From Chryseobacterium taiwanense (GTDB lineage: Bacteria; Bacteroidota; Bacteroidia; Flavobacteriales; Weeksellaceae), in assembly GCF_000813825.1 (NCBI RefSeq), contig NZ_JWTA01000007.1, forward strand, positions 62,001 to 126,000: a stretch of 64,000 bases of DNA, given 5' to 3'. Positions 54,987 to 64,000 of this stretch are shown in pieces. The notes beneath the pieces were generated by a model that had not been told where the DNA came from, searched no databases, and saw only the letters and a program-made list of their open reading frames with translations. Made by a program: the position numbers and the translations under genes. How positions within the stretch are numbered: position 1 is the stretch's first letter; each line of letters opens with the position of its first letter.

Positions 54987-55018
54987 AAAAAGAGATTTCT
55001 TTTAGAAGTCTCTTTTTT
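54987..55018 (+). terminator. Intrinsic terminator after infC
   Basis: AAAAGAGATTTCT (54988-55000) pairs with AGAAGTCTCTTTT (55004-55016) and runs into a T-tract. It separates infC from rpmI, which has its own -7 element at 55078-55085. Confidence 0.82.
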
Positions 55019-55077
55019 CTGTTTTGAAAAGCGTAAAATATTACGTTAAAGCGTATTCATGTCTCGATTTTTTTTCT

Positions 55078-55085
55078 TAATTTTG
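55078..55085 (+). promoter_or_regulatory. -7 promoter element of rpmI-rplT
   Basis: TAATTTTG matches TAnnTTTG, 68 bp upstream of the rpmI start, after the infC terminator. Confidence 0.5.
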
Positions 55086-55152
55086 CAAACTATTATTCCT
55101 ATTATAGGAAACCAATACAGATATTGATAACAAAACAATAAAAAGCAAAACA

Positions 55153-55350
55153 ATGCCAAAATTAAAAACGAAATCAGGTGCTAAAAAGCGTTTTGCTCTT
55201 ACTGGAACAGGTAAGATCAAAAGAAAAAATGCTTACAAAAGCCACATCTTAACTAAGAAAGAAACTAAGCAGAAGAGAAATCTTACTACTACTTCTTACG
55301 TAGCTAAAGTGGATGAGAAAAGCGTTCAACGTCAATTAGCAATCAAGTAG
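55153..55350 (+). CDS. rpmI: 50S ribosomal protein bL35
   Basis: 65 residues, the standard size. [31 protein letters not shown] is the bL35 signature, with [16 protein letters not shown] following. A small basic protein of the large subunit. Cotranscribed with rplT 122 bp downstream. Confidence 0.97.
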   Translation: MPKLKTKSGAKKRFALTGTGKIKRKNAYKSHILTKKETKQKRNLTTTSYVAKVDEKSVQRQLAIK

Positions 55351-55412
55351 TTTTTATAAATCTATATTCGGTTTATAAGAATTCAAAACAAATTCAACAA
55401 TTTAACCCTGAA

Positions 55413-55469
55413 ATGGAGCAGCTAAGTGCAATGAAACAGTTTGCCGCACATTTCAAAAAAACAATTTAA
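55413..55469 (+). other. 18-codon leader ORF in front of rplT
   Basis: ATG at 55413, TAA at 55467-55469, encoding MEQLSAMKQFAAHFKKTI. It ends 3 bp before the rplT ATG at 55473. Its position would allow translational coupling to rplT. Whether it is translated is unknown; a regulatory leader is the main alternative, since rplT mRNA leaders bind L20 in other bacteria. Confidence 0.3.
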
Positions 55470-55472
55470 ATT

Positions 55473-55817
55473 ATGCCAAGATCAGTAAATGCCGTAGCTT
55501 CAAGAGCACGCAGAAAGAAAATTTTTAAGCAAGCTAAAGGTTTTTTCGGTAGAAGAAAGAACGTTTGGACTGTAGCTAAAAACGCGGTAGAAAAAGCAAT
55601 GCAATATGCTTACCGTGGTAGAAAAGAGAAGAAAAGAAACTTCAGAGCACTTTGGATCACTCGTATCAACGCGGGAGCTAGAGTACACGGAATGTCTTAC
55701 TCTCAATTTATGGGAGCTCTTAAAAAGAACAACATTGAGCTTAACAGAAAAGTTTTAGCAGATTTAGCAATGAATCACCCTGAAGCTTTCAAAGCAGTTG
55801 TAGATCAAGTAAAATAA
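55473..55817 (+). CDS. rplT: 50S ribosomal protein bL20
   Basis: 114 residues, the standard size. [32 protein letters not shown] is the basic N-terminal extension, then [23 protein letters not shown] and [24 protein letters not shown]. Early assembly protein of the large subunit and, in several phyla, an autoregulator of its own operon. Closed by the terminator at 55841. Confidence 0.97.
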   Translation: MPRSVNAVASRARRKKIFKQAKGFFGRRKNVWTVAKNAVEKAMQYAYRGRKEKKRNFRALWITRINAGARVHGMSYSQFMGALKKNNIELNRKVLADLAMNHPEAFKAVVDQVK

Positions 55818-55840
55818 TGTAAAATTTTTGTTATCAATAT

Positions 55841-55871
55841 AAATCCCGGGTTTTTTGCTCGGGATTTTTTT
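55841..55871 (+). terminator. Intrinsic terminator after rplT
   Basis: AAATCCCG (55841-55848) pairs with CGGGATTT (55860-55867) and runs into a T-tract. Confidence 0.9.
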
Positions 55872-55918
55872 ATTATCTACATTTGTTCTTTATTAAAGTT
55901 TAAAATCAAGGATTTCCA

Positions 55919-57085
55919 GTGAAAAAGATCAGTACTCTCCTATTTTTATCAGTTGTCGGATTTTGCAGTAAGGCACAAAGTTTTATTCAGGCTTATCAAA
56001 CGAGAGCCGATCAGGTTTCTCAGACGAATGTTACTACTCTTTTGCAGGAGTTTGGTAATTTGGGAGTAAAAACTACTGGTTCTACAGCAAATAACAATGC
56101 ATTGGATTGGCTAAAGGCAAAATATCAGTCTTATGGTTATGATGCAAGCCAAATGACGGAAGATTCTTTTACGTATGGAAGTTCTACCTCAAAAAACCTG
56201 ATTATTACCAAAACAGGAACTTTATATCCGAATACTTATGTGATTATCTGTGGTCATTATGATACGATAACAGGACCGGGAGTAAGTGATAACGGAAGTG
56301 GTACTTCAATCATTTTGGAAGCTGCAAGAATTCTGAAAGATGTTCCTACAGAATATTCTATTAAATTTATTCATTTCTCAGGGGAAGAACAAGGTTTGGT
56401 AGGCAGTACTCACTATGTGAATAATGTAGTATTCCAAAACAGTGTGCGTCAATTGAATTTACGTGTGGTCTTTAATATTGATCAGGTAGGTGGAAAAATC
56501 GGAAATGCAAATACTACAATTAATTGTGAAAGCGATCAGAGTGGTCAGTCTGGAAATGATGCTGCTTCTCTGTCTTTTACACAACAATTGGCTGCTTGCA
56601 CAACATTATACTCGCCGCTTCTGACGAATATGTCAAATGCATATGCTTCAGATTATATGCCTTTTGAAAATAAAGGAGATATCATCACTGGTTTTTATGA
56701 AACAACAAGAAGTTATAATGAACATACAGTAAATGATACTTTTGCCAATGTAGACCCTACTTATGTTTTTAAGGTAGGAAAAGCTTCAGTAGGTGCACTT
56801 CAGCATTTTGCAATAGCAAGTTCTACGTTGTCAACTTCTGATATATCAATTGATAAAATAGATGCGGTAAAGATCTACCCTAATCCTGCAAAAGATATTT
56901 TAAATATTGAACTTCCTCACGATATTAAAAATTTCCATTTTGAGATTACAGATCTATCCGGAAGATCTTTATTTACAACAGAAAATGAAATAATAGTTAA
57001 TGTTTCTACGCTGAAAAAAGGGGCTTATTTAGGGATTATTAAATCCGACGGTAAAACTGCTGTGAGAAAGTTTCTCATCAAATAA
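55919..57085 (+). CDS. Secreted M28 family aminopeptidase with T9SS C-terminus
   Basis: 388 residues starting at a GTG (55919). Signal peptide (LLFLSVVGFCSKAQ), then an M28 zinc peptidase: VIICGHYDT (His113), GVSDNGSGTS (bridging Asp124), HFSGEEQGLVGSTHY (catalytic and metal Glu156/157), NIDQVGG, and NEHTVNDTFANV with the last His ligand. It ends with a T9SS sorting domain (KIYPNPAKDILNIE, through VRKFLIK). Releases N-terminal amino acids from peptides outside the cell. Confidence 0.9.
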   Translation: MKKISTLLFLSVVGFCSKAQSFIQAYQTRADQVSQTNVTTLLQEFGNLGVKTTGSTANNNALDWLKAKYQSYGYDASQMTEDSFTYGSSTSKNLIITKTGTLYPNTYVIICGHYDTITGPGVSDNGSGTSIILEAARILKDVPTEYSIKFIHFSGEEQGLVGSTHYVNNVVFQNSVRQLNLRVVFNIDQVGGKIGNANTTINCESDQSGQSGNDAASLSFTQQLAACTTLYSPLLTNMSNAYASDYMPFENKGDIITGFYETTRSYNEHTVNDTFANVDPTYVFKVGKASVGALQHFAIASSTLSTSDISIDKIDAVKIYPNPAKDILNIELPHDIKNFHFEITDLSGRSLFTTENEIIVNVSTLKKGAYLGIIKSDGKTAVRKFLIK

Positions 57086-57106
57086 TATTGAACTCAACGA
57101 AAAAGT

Positions 57107-57137
57107 AAAGGGCCAATTATTAAAATTGGCTCTTTTT
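57107..57137 (+). terminator. Bidirectional terminator
   Basis: AAAGGGCCAAT (57107-57117) pairs with ATTGGCTCTTT (57125-57135), one G-T wobble, and has A and T runs on both sides. It closes the M28 gene and the tiny gene on the other strand. Confidence 0.85.
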
Positions 57138-57142
57138 ATATT

Positions 57143-57286
57143 TTATCCTCCTCTGGTTCCGCCTTTTGCAGATTCATTAGGTTTTATTTTTCCTCCATGA
57201 CCTCCGCTTTTTTCGGAAATATTTTCTTGTTCATTATCCTCATCTTTAATAGGTTGAGAATTTCTTTTCTTTTCGTTTTCTGACAT
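57143..57286 (-). CDS. Tiny charged protein (47 aa)
   Basis: ATG at 57286, stop at 57143. It begins MSENEKKRNSQPIKDEDN and ends KSGGHGGK...GGTRGG; Lys, Glu, Asn and Gly rich, no hydrophobic core, predicted disordered. It lies 34 bp downstream of the hisIE stop on the same strand and could be read through from the his operon. It resembles the tiny proteins at 43974 and 44160 in composition and glycine-rich tail. Confidence 0.5.
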   Translation of the reverse strand: MSENEKKRNSQPIKDEDNEQENISEKSGGHGGKIKPNESAKGGTRGG

Positions 57287-57320
57287 GGTTTTTAGTTTTA
57301 ATGAAATATAAAAATACGTT

Positions 57321-57908
57321 TTATTTATTACGATTGATCAAAATCTCTTCAATATCTTCCAGTTTCATATTTTTAGCTTTCAGTAAAATTAAATAATGAT
57401 ACAGTAAATCAGCCGCTTCATTTTTAAACAAGTCATCATTGTTATCCTTTGCTTCAATGACCAATTCTACAGCTTCCTCTCCTACTTTTTGAGCGACTTT
57501 ATTGATTCCTCTCTGAAATAATGAATACGTGTAAGAACCTTCCACTTTTTCATCAATTCTGTGGCTAATTTTTTCTTCTAATTCATAAAGGAAACCTTTG
57601 GAATCTTTATTTCCAAAGCAACTGAAACTTCCGGTGTGACAAACTATATTTTTAGGAACAGCTTTAATTAAAATCGTATCATTATCACAATCAATTTCCA
57701 TGCTTTTTACCGTTAAAAAATTGCCTGATTCTTCCCCTTTAGTCCAGAGTCTGTTTTTTGAACGACTGAAAAATGTGACAATCCCTTCGTTTTTTGTCTT
57801 TTTAAATGCCTCTTCATTCATATAACCCAACATAAGAACCTGTAATGTTCTGTCATCCTGAATAATAACAGGAACCAATCCTTCGCTTTTATTAAAATTT
57901 CTGTTCAT
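57321..57908 (-). CDS. hisIE: Bifunctional phosphoribosyl-AMP cyclohydrolase/phosphoribosyl-ATP pyrophosphatase
   Basis: 195 residues. The HisI part (about 1-105) has [31 protein letters not shown] and the metal cysteines in HTGSFSCFG. The HisE part (about 108-195) has [30 protein letters not shown]. Carries out steps 2 and 3 of histidine synthesis. ATG overlaps the hisF stop by 4 bp. Last gene of the his operon. Confidence 0.95.
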   Translation of the reverse strand: MNRNFNKSEGLVPVIIQDDRTLQVLMLGYMNEEAFKKTKNEGIVTFFSRSKNRLWTKGEESGNFLTVKSMEIDCDNDTILIKAVPKNIVCHTGSFSCFGNKDSKGFLYELEEKISHRIDEKVEGSYTYSLFQRGINKVAQKVGEEAVELVIEAKDNNDDLFKNEAADLLYHYLILLKAKNMKLEDIEEILINRNK

Positions 57909-58657
57909 CGTATTGCAATTTTTTTAGATTTTAATTCACTTTTTAAATCCTGGATTTTTACCTCTCCAAAATGGAAGATACTTGCTGCTAAACCTCCTGT
58001 CGCTTTTGTTTCATTAAAAACGGTTTCAAAATCTTCAATTTTTCCTGCACCACCGGAAGCAATGATCGGAATGTTTATACTTTCGGAAATCAATTTTGTA
58101 ATTCTCAAATCAAAACCGTTTTTGGTTCCGTCTCCGTCCATTGAAGTTAAAAGAATTTCTCCCACTCCCAATTCTTCCGCTTTTTTTGCCCAATCCAACG
58201 TTTTTAAACCTGTAATTTCCCTTCCTCCTTTCACATGAACCCAATCCGAACCCTCAACAAATTTTGTGTCAATAGCGACAACGATACATTGACTTCCAAA
58301 TTCGTTGGATAAATCCGAAATTAAATGTGGATTTTTAACTGCAGAAGAATTGATACTGATTTTATCGGCTCCGGCTTCCAGTAATTTTCTCACATCTTCA
58401 ATTGTTGAAATTCCACCACCGACAGTGAAAGGAATACTTAATTCTTTTGCAATTTCTTTCACCAATTCGACAAAAGTTTTTCGTTCTTCAATGGTAGCAG
58501 TGATATCCAGAAAAACCAGTTCATCTGCTCCATCGTTTTCATATTTTTTTGCTAGCTCAATGGGATTTCCGGCGTTTCTCAACCCTTCAAAATTGATTCC
58601 TTTTACCGTTGTTCCGTCTTTGATATCCAGACAGGGAATGATTCTCTTTTTAAGCAT
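57905..58657 (-). CDS. hisF: Imidazole glycerol phosphate synthase, cyclase subunit
   Basis: 250 residues from ATG 58657 ([15 protein letters not shown]); a TTG two codons upstream is not needed. TIM barrel with the phosphate-binding repeats [13 protein letters not shown] and [13 protein letters not shown], and catalytic Asp residues in CLDI and [12 protein letters not shown]. Works with HisH. Its start overlaps the hisA stop by 8 bp. Confidence 0.96.
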   Translation of the reverse strand: MLKKRIIPCLDIKDGTTVKGINFEGLRNAGNPIELAKKYENDGADELVFLDITATIEERKTFVELVKEIAKELSIPFTVGGGISTIEDVRKLLEAGADKISINSSAVKNPHLISDLSNEFGSQCIVVAIDTKFVEGSDWVHVKGGREITGLKTLDWAKKAEELGVGEILLTSMDGDGTKNGFDLRITKLISESINIPIIASGGAGKIEDFETVFNETKATGGLAASIFHFGEVKIQDLKSELKSKKIAIR

Positions 58658-59372
58658 TTTCAATCAATTTTTGTAGTTCTTTCAATTCAATTCTTCCTTC
58701 ATAAATCGCTTTTCCGATAATTGTTCCGGAGCACCCGATTTTTTTCATCTCGTAAACATCTTCAATTCCCGAAATTCCGCCACTTGCCACCAACCGAATG
58801 GAGGTTTGACTTAATATTTCTTTATATAAATCCGTTGAAGCTCCTTCCAACATCCCATCTTTTGAAATATCGGTGCAGATTACATTGTTCACTCCTTTTT
58901 GCTGATACCGAAGAATAAAATCAATGACATCCTGATTGCTTTCTTCCAGCCAGCCTGAAGTTTTGATTTTTCTATTTTCACAATCGGCTCCCAGAATAAT
59001 TTTTCCTGAACCGTATTTTTTGATTAAATCAAAACAAAACTCCGGATTTTGGACAGCAATGCTTCCGATCGTAATTTGTTTCGCTCCTGCATTAAAAGCA
59101 ATTTCGATATCTTCTAACGTCTTTAATCCTCCACCAAAATCAATCTCTAAAGTGGTTTCTCGCGCAATATTTTCCAGTACTTTTTGATTGACAAGATGTT
59201 TGGATTTTGCACCATCCAAATCAACCAAATGCAGAAACTTAATCCCAAAACTTTCAAATTCTTTGGCAACTTCTACCGGATTTTCATTGTATATTTTTTT
59301 TGTTCCGTAATCTCCTTTTGACAAACGGACACATTTTCCGTCGATAATATCGATTGCAGGGATAATTCGCAT
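58650..59372 (-). CDS. hisA: ProFAR isomerase
   Basis: 240 residues, TIM barrel. [23 protein letters not shown] is the N-terminal signature with catalytic Asp in [18 protein letters not shown] and [12 protein letters not shown] bind the two phosphates, and [14 protein letters not shown] carries the second catalytic Asp. Isomerises ProFAR to PRFAR. Starts 2 bp after hisH stops. Confidence 0.96.
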   Translation of the reverse strand: MRIIPAIDIIDGKCVRLSKGDYGTKKIYNENPVEVAKEFESFGIKFLHLVDLDGAKSKHLVNQKVLENIARETTLEIDFGGGLKTLEDIEIAFNAGAKQITIGSIAVQNPEFCFDLIKKYGSGKIILGADCENRKIKTSGWLEESNQDVIDFILRYQQKGVNNVICTDISKDGMLEGASTDLYKEILSQTSIRLVASGGISGIEDVYEMKKIGCSGTIIGKAIYEGRIELKELQKLIENA

Positions 59373-59374
59373 GG

Positions 59375-59953
59375 TTAAAGTTTTAAAAAGTTATTCAAAA
59401 TTTGACTTCCAATTCTGCCTGATTTTTCAGGGTGAAACTGCGTGGCGTAGAAATTATCTTTTTGTAAAGATGCGCTGAAAGGCAGAATATAATTACAAAT
59501 CGACGTTGTATGCTCAGAGAGTTCACAATAATAGCTGTGAACAAAATACATATCACTTTCCTCTTCAATTCCAGAAAAAACAGATGATTTGAAATCTGAA
59601 ATCGTATTCCATCCCATATGTGGAACAATATCTATCGCAGGGAATTTCTTTACATTAATATCAAAAATTCCCATTCCGATAGTGTTTCCTTCTTCATTGT
59701 TTTTGCACATCAGCTGCATTCCCAGACAGATTCCCAAAACAGGCTGTTTTAACGTAGGAATTAATTGATCTAACCCTTTTTCTTTTAAATTGTTCATGGT
59801 AGAAGACGCTTTTCCAACTCCCGGGAAAATCACTTTATCTGCCTTTTTAATGAGCTCAAAATCATCTGTAATAATTGATTCTGCTCCTAATCTGTTCAAG
59901 GCATTCTGTACAGAATTAACGTTTCCACCGTTGTATTTTATAATCGCTATCAT
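59375..59953 (-). CDS. hisH: Imidazole glycerol phosphate synthase, glutaminase subunit
   Basis: 192 residues, class I glutamine amidotransferase. [18 protein letters not shown] at the start, VIFPGVGKA, the nucleophile Cys in [11 protein letters not shown], and the His-x-Glu pair in [12 protein letters not shown]. Supplies ammonia to HisF. Confidence 0.96.
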   Translation of the reverse strand: MIAIIKYNGGNVNSVQNALNRLGAESIITDDFELIKKADKVIFPGVGKASSTMNNLKEKGLDQLIPTLKQPVLGICLGMQLMCKNNEEGNTIGMGIFDINVKKFPAIDIVPHMGWNTISDFKSSVFSGIEEESDMYFVHSYYCELSEHTTSICNYILPFSASLQKDNFYATQFHPEKSGRIGSQILNNFLKL

Positions 59954-59954
59954 G

Positions 59955-61049
59955 TTATAAACTTCCTTTTGTTGAGGGTAAATTGAAATTCTGATCAGAT
60001 TGATTAACCGCCATTTTTATTGCTTTTGCGAAGGCTTTAAAAATAGATTCAATCTTGTGGTGCTCATTTTCTCCTTCCACTTTAATATTCAGATTGCATT
60101 TAGCAGAATCTGTGAAAGATTTGAAGAAATGTTCAAACATTTCAGTCGGAACATCTCCGATCTTTTCACGTTTGAAATCTGCATCCCAAACCAACCATGA
60201 GCGTCCTCCGAAATCAAGAGCGACTTGTGCTAAACAATCGTCCATCGGAAGAAGAAAACCATATCTTTCAATCCCTTTTTTCTTTCCTAACGCTTTTAAA
60301 ATAGCTTCTCCTAAAACGATTCCCGTATCTTCAATCGTGTGGTGTTCATCAACCTGTAAATCTCCATTTACGTTAATTTTCAGGTCCAGATTGCCATGTT
60401 TTGAAATCTGTTCCAACATGTGATCAAAAAAATGTAAACCCGTTGAGATTTCAGAATTTCCGCTTCCATCAAGATTTACTTCGATTTCAATATCGGTTTC
60501 ATTGGTTTTTCTTGATACTTTAGATTTTCGGGGAATTTGCTTTAAATATTGGTAGATTTCACTCCAGCTTTCAGTCGTTAATTTTGCATTTTCATTCTGA
60601 ATAGTATTAATGAAAATAGCTTTGGAATTTAAATTTTTTGCCAACTGAATATCTGTTAACCGATCTCCGATCACAAAAGAATTTTCAAGATCATAGTCTC
60701 CGTAGATGTATTTTCCTAACATTCCGATTCCCGGCTTTCTTGTAGGTAAATTTTCACTTTCAAAGCTTTTATCGATCAGAATATCATTGAAAATAATTCC
60801 TTCATTTTTTAACGCTTTTAGCATCTTTTCATGAGGCTTTTTAAAATCTTCGTAAGGAAAACTCTCTGTTCCCAATCCATCCTGATTGGTTACCATGACC
60901 AATTCAAAGTCGAGTTCCTTTGCAATTTTTGAAAGATTTTGAAAAACGCCGGGATAGAATTCCAGTTTTTCTAAAGAGTCAACCTGAAAATCTGTGGGTG
61001 GTTCTAGAATCAAAGTTCCGTCACGGTCTATAAACAATACTTTTTTCAT
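59955..61049 (-). CDS. hisB: Bifunctional histidinol-phosphatase/imidazoleglycerol-phosphate dehydratase
   Basis: 364 residues. HAD-type phosphatase in front (about 1-165; [10 protein letters not shown] with nucleophile Asp, [23 protein letters not shown]), then the IGPD dehydratase domain (about 175-364; [46 protein letters not shown] metal-site motifs). The fused form is common in enteric bacteria and Bacteroidota. One base separates it from hisH. Confidence 0.96.
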   Translation of the reverse strand: MKKVLFIDRDGTLILEPPTDFQVDSLEKLEFYPGVFQNLSKIAKELDFELVMVTNQDGLGTESFPYEDFKKPHEKMLKALKNEGIIFNDILIDKSFESENLPTRKPGIGMLGKYIYGDYDLENSFVIGDRLTDIQLAKNLNSKAIFINTIQNENAKLTTESWSEIYQYLKQIPRKSKVSRKTNETDIEIEVNLDGSGNSEISTGLHFFDHMLEQISKHGNLDLKINVNGDLQVDEHHTIEDTGIVLGEAILKALGKKKGIERYGFLLPMDDCLAQVALDFGGRSWLVWDADFKREKIGDVPTEMFEHFFKSFTDSAKCNLNIKVEGENEHHKIESIFKAFAKAIKMAVNQSDQNFNLPSTKGSL

Positions 61050-61051
61050 CT

Positions 61052-62077
61052 TTATATACTTTTTAAAACCTGGATTAATTGCGTGTTTTCTTTTCGATTT
61101 CCAACATTAATTCTGATACAGTTCGGAATTTGTGGACTCCTTTTACTGGTCAGGATTTCATTTTTTAATAATTTATCATACACTTTTTCTACGTTTTCAA
61201 ATTCAATTAAAAAGAAATTGGCATTTGTAGGATATATTTTTTTAATACATTTTACAGACTGAAATTCATTTTTAAGCCAGGAAATTTCATTTAAAGTATT
61301 TTCTATATTTGAATTTACAACTTCTTGTTTATTAATTATTTCAATTATTTTATTTAAACTTAATGAATTAACGTTGTAAGGAGCTTTCACCGTATTGATC
61401 AGCTTAATGATTTCTTGTGAAGAATAAGCAATTCCAACTCTTGTTCCTGCCATTCCCCAAGCTTTTGAAAACGTTTGAAGAACAATCAGATTTGGATATT
61501 TTTCTAATAATTCAGTACAAGATTTTTTGCCGGAAAATTCTATATAAGCTTCATCAACAACAACAATTCCATTGAAATTTTTAATATAAAACTCAATATC
61601 TTCGATACAATTTCCTGTCGGATTGTTTGGAGAGCACAGAAAGAATATTTTTAATTGATTTTCCTTTATTATATTTAAAAATTCATCTTTATAGATTTCA
61701 AAATTTTCATTTAAGTTTAGTTTTACAACATTATTTTCATTAATGGAAGCATAAAATCCATACATCGCAAAAGAAGGGTTCATCATTAAAATTGAATCCT
61801 TTTTCGGCTCACAGAAAACCTTTATAATTAAATCAATTAATTCATCACTTCCATTTCCGACTGCAATTTGACTGGCCGAAATATTTTTTATCTCAGAAAG
61901 TTTTTGCTTTAGTTCTTTCTGTGTTGAATCAGGATAACGGTTCAATTCTCCAAACGGACTTTCATTGGAATCCAGTAAAACCGGGTTTTCAAATTCATTG
62001 GTATCTCTGAAACTTATATAAGGTTGCAGTTCTAAGATGTTTTTTCTTACTAAACTATTGATATTAAATTCTTTCAT
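61052..62077 (-). CDS. hisC: Histidinol-phosphate aminotransferase
   Basis: 341 residues, PLP-dependent fold type [18 protein letters not shown] near the start, [36 protein letters not shown], and the PLP Lys in [26 protein letters not shown] near the C-terminus carries the phosphate Arg. Start overlaps the hisD stop by 14 bp. Somewhat AT-richer than its neighbours. Confidence 0.95.
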   Translation of the reverse strand: MKEFNINSLVRKNILELQPYISFRDTNEFENPVLLDSNESPFGELNRYPDSTQKELKQKLSEIKNISASQIAVGNGSDELIDLIIKVFCEPKKDSILMMNPSFAMYGFYASINENNVVKLNLNENFEIYKDEFLNIIKENQLKIFFLCSPNNPTGNCIEDIEFYIKNFNGIVVVDEAYIEFSGKKSCTELLEKYPNLIVLQTFSKAWGMAGTRVGIAYSSQEIIKLINTVKAPYNVNSLSLNKIIEIINKQEVVNSNIENTLNEISWLKNEFQSVKCIKKIYPTNANFFLIEFENVEKVYDKLLKNEILTSKRSPQIPNCIRINVGNRKENTQLIQVLKSI

Positions 62078-63356
62078 TTTCTTGTTTTAATCTGATACTT
62101 ACGGCATTTTTGTGGGCAAACAGTCCTTCTGCTTCTGCCATGATTTCTATTGTTTTTCCTAAATTCTGAAGTCCTTCTTTCGACAGATTTTGAAAAGTTA
62201 TTTTCTTTACAAAGCTATCTAAAGAAACTCCGCTGTAATTCTTTGAAAATCCGTTGGTTGGAAGTGTGTGATTGGTTCCACTTGCGTAATCTCCGGCACT
62301 TTCACAAGAATAATTTCCAAGGAAAACAGAACCTGCATTTTGAATTTTTGGAATATATTTTTCAAAGTCTTCCAAAGCTAAAATCAAATGCTCTGGAGCA
62401 TATAGATTGCTAAATTCAAAGGCTTCTTCCTGTGTATTTAATAAAACGAAATGACTGTTCTTAAGGGCTTCTTCGGCTAATTCATTTCTGGGAAGCTCTT
62501 TAAGCTGCTTTTCTGTTTCTTCAATCGTTTGGTTAAAAATCTCTTCATCCGTTGCAAGAAAAACTACCTGACTGTCACTTCCGTGTTCCGCCTGAGAAAG
62601 CAGATCTGCGGCACAGAATTCGGGAATTGCTTTTTCATCTGCAATCACCAAAACTTCACTCGGTCCTGCAGGCATATCGATGGCTACGTTATAATTTTGA
62701 GCAAATTCTTTTGCTGCTACCACGTATTGATTTCCGGGTCCAAAAATTTTAAAGACATTTGGGATATTTTCTGTGCCTAAAGTCATGGCTGCAATTGCCT
62801 GTGCTCCACCTACTTTAAAGAGTTGAGTTACTCCGCAAATTTTTGCAGTATATAAAATAGCAGGATTAATATTTCCGTTCTTATCGGTAGGTGTACATAA
62901 GATGATTTCTTTACAACCCGCTAACTGAGCGGGAATGGCAAGCATGAGAACCGTAGAAAATAAAGGCGCTGTTCCTCCCGGAATATAAATTCCGACCTTT
63001 TCTATAGCTCTGTTTTCTCTCCAGCAAACGACTCCTTTTGTGGTCTCAATTTTTTCTTTTTCAGTGTTTTGGGAAGCGTGAAATGCTGTAATATTGTCTT
63101 TTGCCTGCTGAATGGCTTGTTTTAATTCATTACTGATCTGGTTTTCTGCACTTTCTATTTCTGTTTCAGAAACTTTTATATTTTGGATTTCAGCTCCATC
63201 AAATTTTTTATTAAAATCTAGTAAAGCCTGATCTCCGTTTTTTTCAACTTCACTAAAAATCTCTGTAATTAATTCTGTAAGCTTTTCTCTTTGTAAAATG
63301 GGTCTTTTTACCAATTCCGACCAGCTTTCTTTTTGAGGATATGTATTAATTTTCAT
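62064..63356 (-). CDS. hisD: Histidinol dehydrogenase
   Basis: 430 residues. NAD-dependent oxidation of histidinol to histidine, last two steps of the pathway. Motifs: VGIYIPGGTAPLFSTVLMLAIPA, FGPGNQYVVAAKEFAQ, IDMPAGPSEVLVIAD, the metal ligands in DLLSQAEHGSDSQ, YAPEHLIL and GDYASGTNHTLPT. Length is normal. One base after hisG. Confidence 0.96.
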   Translation of the reverse strand: MKINTYPQKESWSELVKRPILQREKLTELITEIFSEVEKNGDQALLDFNKKFDGAEIQNIKVSETEIESAENQISNELKQAIQQAKDNITAFHASQNTEKEKIETTKGVVCWRENRAIEKVGIYIPGGTAPLFSTVLMLAIPAQLAGCKEIILCTPTDKNGNINPAILYTAKICGVTQLFKVGGAQAIAAMTLGTENIPNVFKIFGPGNQYVVAAKEFAQNYNVAIDMPAGPSEVLVIADEKAIPEFCAADLLSQAEHGSDSQVVFLATDEEIFNQTIEETEKQLKELPRNELAEEALKNSHFVLLNTQEEAFEFSNLYAPEHLILALEDFEKYIPKIQNAGSVFLGNYSCESAGDYASGTNHTLPTNGFSKNYSGVSLDSFVKKITFQNLSKEGLQNLGKTIEIMAEAEGLFAHKNAVSIRLKQENERI

Positions 63357-63357
63357 A

Positions 63358-64000
63358 TTAAATCACCATTTTATCGATTGGAATTATGAGAATATCTTGT
63401 GCTCCGTTGTCTTTCAGTTCGTCTATGACTTCCCAAAAACGTTCTTCATCAATGACTGAATGAATGCTGCTCCAGCCTTTTTCTGCTAAAGGAATTACCG
63501 TAGGGCTCTTCAAAACAGGAAGTGTTTTTGAAATAAGATCTATCTTTTTATTCGGAACATTCATCAGAATATATTTTGAGTTTTTTGCCTTTAAAACCGC
63601 TTTGATTCTGAATAGGAATTTCTCTAAAATAGACACTTTTTCCGGGCTTAATTGTGATGTTTTTGCCAGTACAGCTTCAGATTTTAACAGGGTAATGGTT
63701 TCTCTCAACCCATTTTTGAATAAAGTGCTTCCGGAGCTTACAATATCACAGATGCCATCAGCAAGACCAATATTTGGGGCGATTTCTACAGAGCCGGAAA
63801 TGATGTGAATATCCGCTGAAATATTATTTTTCTGAAGAAAGTTGTTAAGGGTATTCGGATAAGACGTAGCAATTTTTTTCCCTTGGAAATAATTGATGTC
63901 ATCCGTTTCAATTTCCTTTGGAATGGCTAGAGAAACTCTGCATTTTGAGAAGCCAAGAGGTTGAATAATCTCAATATTCTTTTGTTTTTCAACTAAAAGA
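63358..64000 (-). CDS. hisG: ATP phosphoribosyltransferase, C-terminal part (cut by window edge)
   Basis: Open reverse frame to the right edge, about 214 residues visible, N-terminus missing. It includes GFSKCRVSLAIPKE, KKIATSYPNTL and SGSVEIAPNIGLADGICDIVSSGSTL, the PRPP-site region, and then the long-form regulatory C-terminal domain (LMNVPNKKIDLISKTLPVLKSPTVIPL). The long form is normally feedback-inhibited by histidine. First gene of the visible operon; an ATG at 63708 is only an internal Met. Confidence 0.93.
   Translation of the reverse strand, partial: LLVEKQKNIEIIQPLGFSKCRVSLAIPKEIETDDINYFQGKKIATSYPNTLNNFLQKNNISADIHIISGSVEIAPNIGLADGICDIVSSGSTLFKNGLRETITLLKSEAVLAKTSQLSPEKVSILEKFLFRIKAVLKAKNSKYILMNVPNKKIDLISKTLPVLKSPTVIPLAEKGWSSIHSVIDEERFWEVIDELKDNGAQDILIIPIDKMVI

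Noticed and set aside
1..64000. tRNA genes, CRISPR arrays, prophage or IS elements
   Set aside because: I looked through the intergenic gaps and ORFs and saw no cloverleaf-like sequence, regular spacer repeats, integrase, transposase or phage structural genes.

Overview
This window is an AT-rich, gene-dense stretch of a Flavobacteriia genome, most likely Chryseobacterium or a close relative in the Weeksellaceae. The evidence is Bacteroidota-type promoter elements (TAnnTTTG), TonB-dependent receptors, secreted hydrolases with type IX secretion C-termini, a bacillithiol-associated gene set, very short intergenic hairpin terminators, and housekeeping protein sequences of flavobacterial type. I see no tRNA, rRNA, CRISPR array, prophage or insertion sequence. 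The genus is inferred from protein resemblance and could not be tested by a search.

Layout. 1-10 kb: a cut AraC regulator faces away from a co-directional cluster of an amidohydrolase lipoprotein, two aldo/keto reductases, a hydroxyacid-type dehydrogenase, DoxX and a PPC/DUF296 protein. Next comes a Crp/Fnr regulator with two FNR-like boxes in front of a PRISE-like reductase, then a TetR regulator with a palindromic operator before a membrane protein/DUF3817/rhodanese operon. 10-20 kb: a TonB receptor plus secreted phosphatase pair facing a membrane-anchored AraC regulator, a thiol-redox operon (BstA/YfiT, DUF1569, YtxJ, Crp/Fnr), a DEAD-box helicase, pncA and an RsuA-family pseudouridine synthase. 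20-31 kb: aroB, a tandem duplicated beta-barrel pair, purF and purC, DUF3307-SatD, and a trehalose locus (AraC, MFS, trehalase) followed by a TonB receptor at 31-33.6 kb. 33-44 kb: T9SS endonuclease, acyl-CoA dehydrogenase, DinB protein, T9SS metalloprotease, a lipoprotein with a TNT-type NAD glycohydrolase domain with a small zinc-ribbon-like partner, then a MazG-like/thioredoxin/DUF4230 cluster with two tiny charged proteins.

44-64 kb is mainly core biosynthesis: leuACDB, a conserved unknown, a DUF4932-like protein, the thrS-infC-rpmI-rplT translation cluster, a T9SS M28 peptidase, a third tiny charged protein, and the histidine operon hisGDCBHAF(IE), whose hisG runs off the right edge.

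The points most worth following are the surface-tethered TNT toxin-like lipoprotein with a candidate immunity partner (40943-42092), the apparent AUA start of infC (54377), the Crp/Fnr boxes at 6835-6871, the doubled inverted repeat in front of satD, sigma-54-like sites before the beta-barrel genes and one tiny protein gene, an 18-codon ORF in the rplT leader, and several families of dispersed imperfect palindromes in the intergenic gaps.
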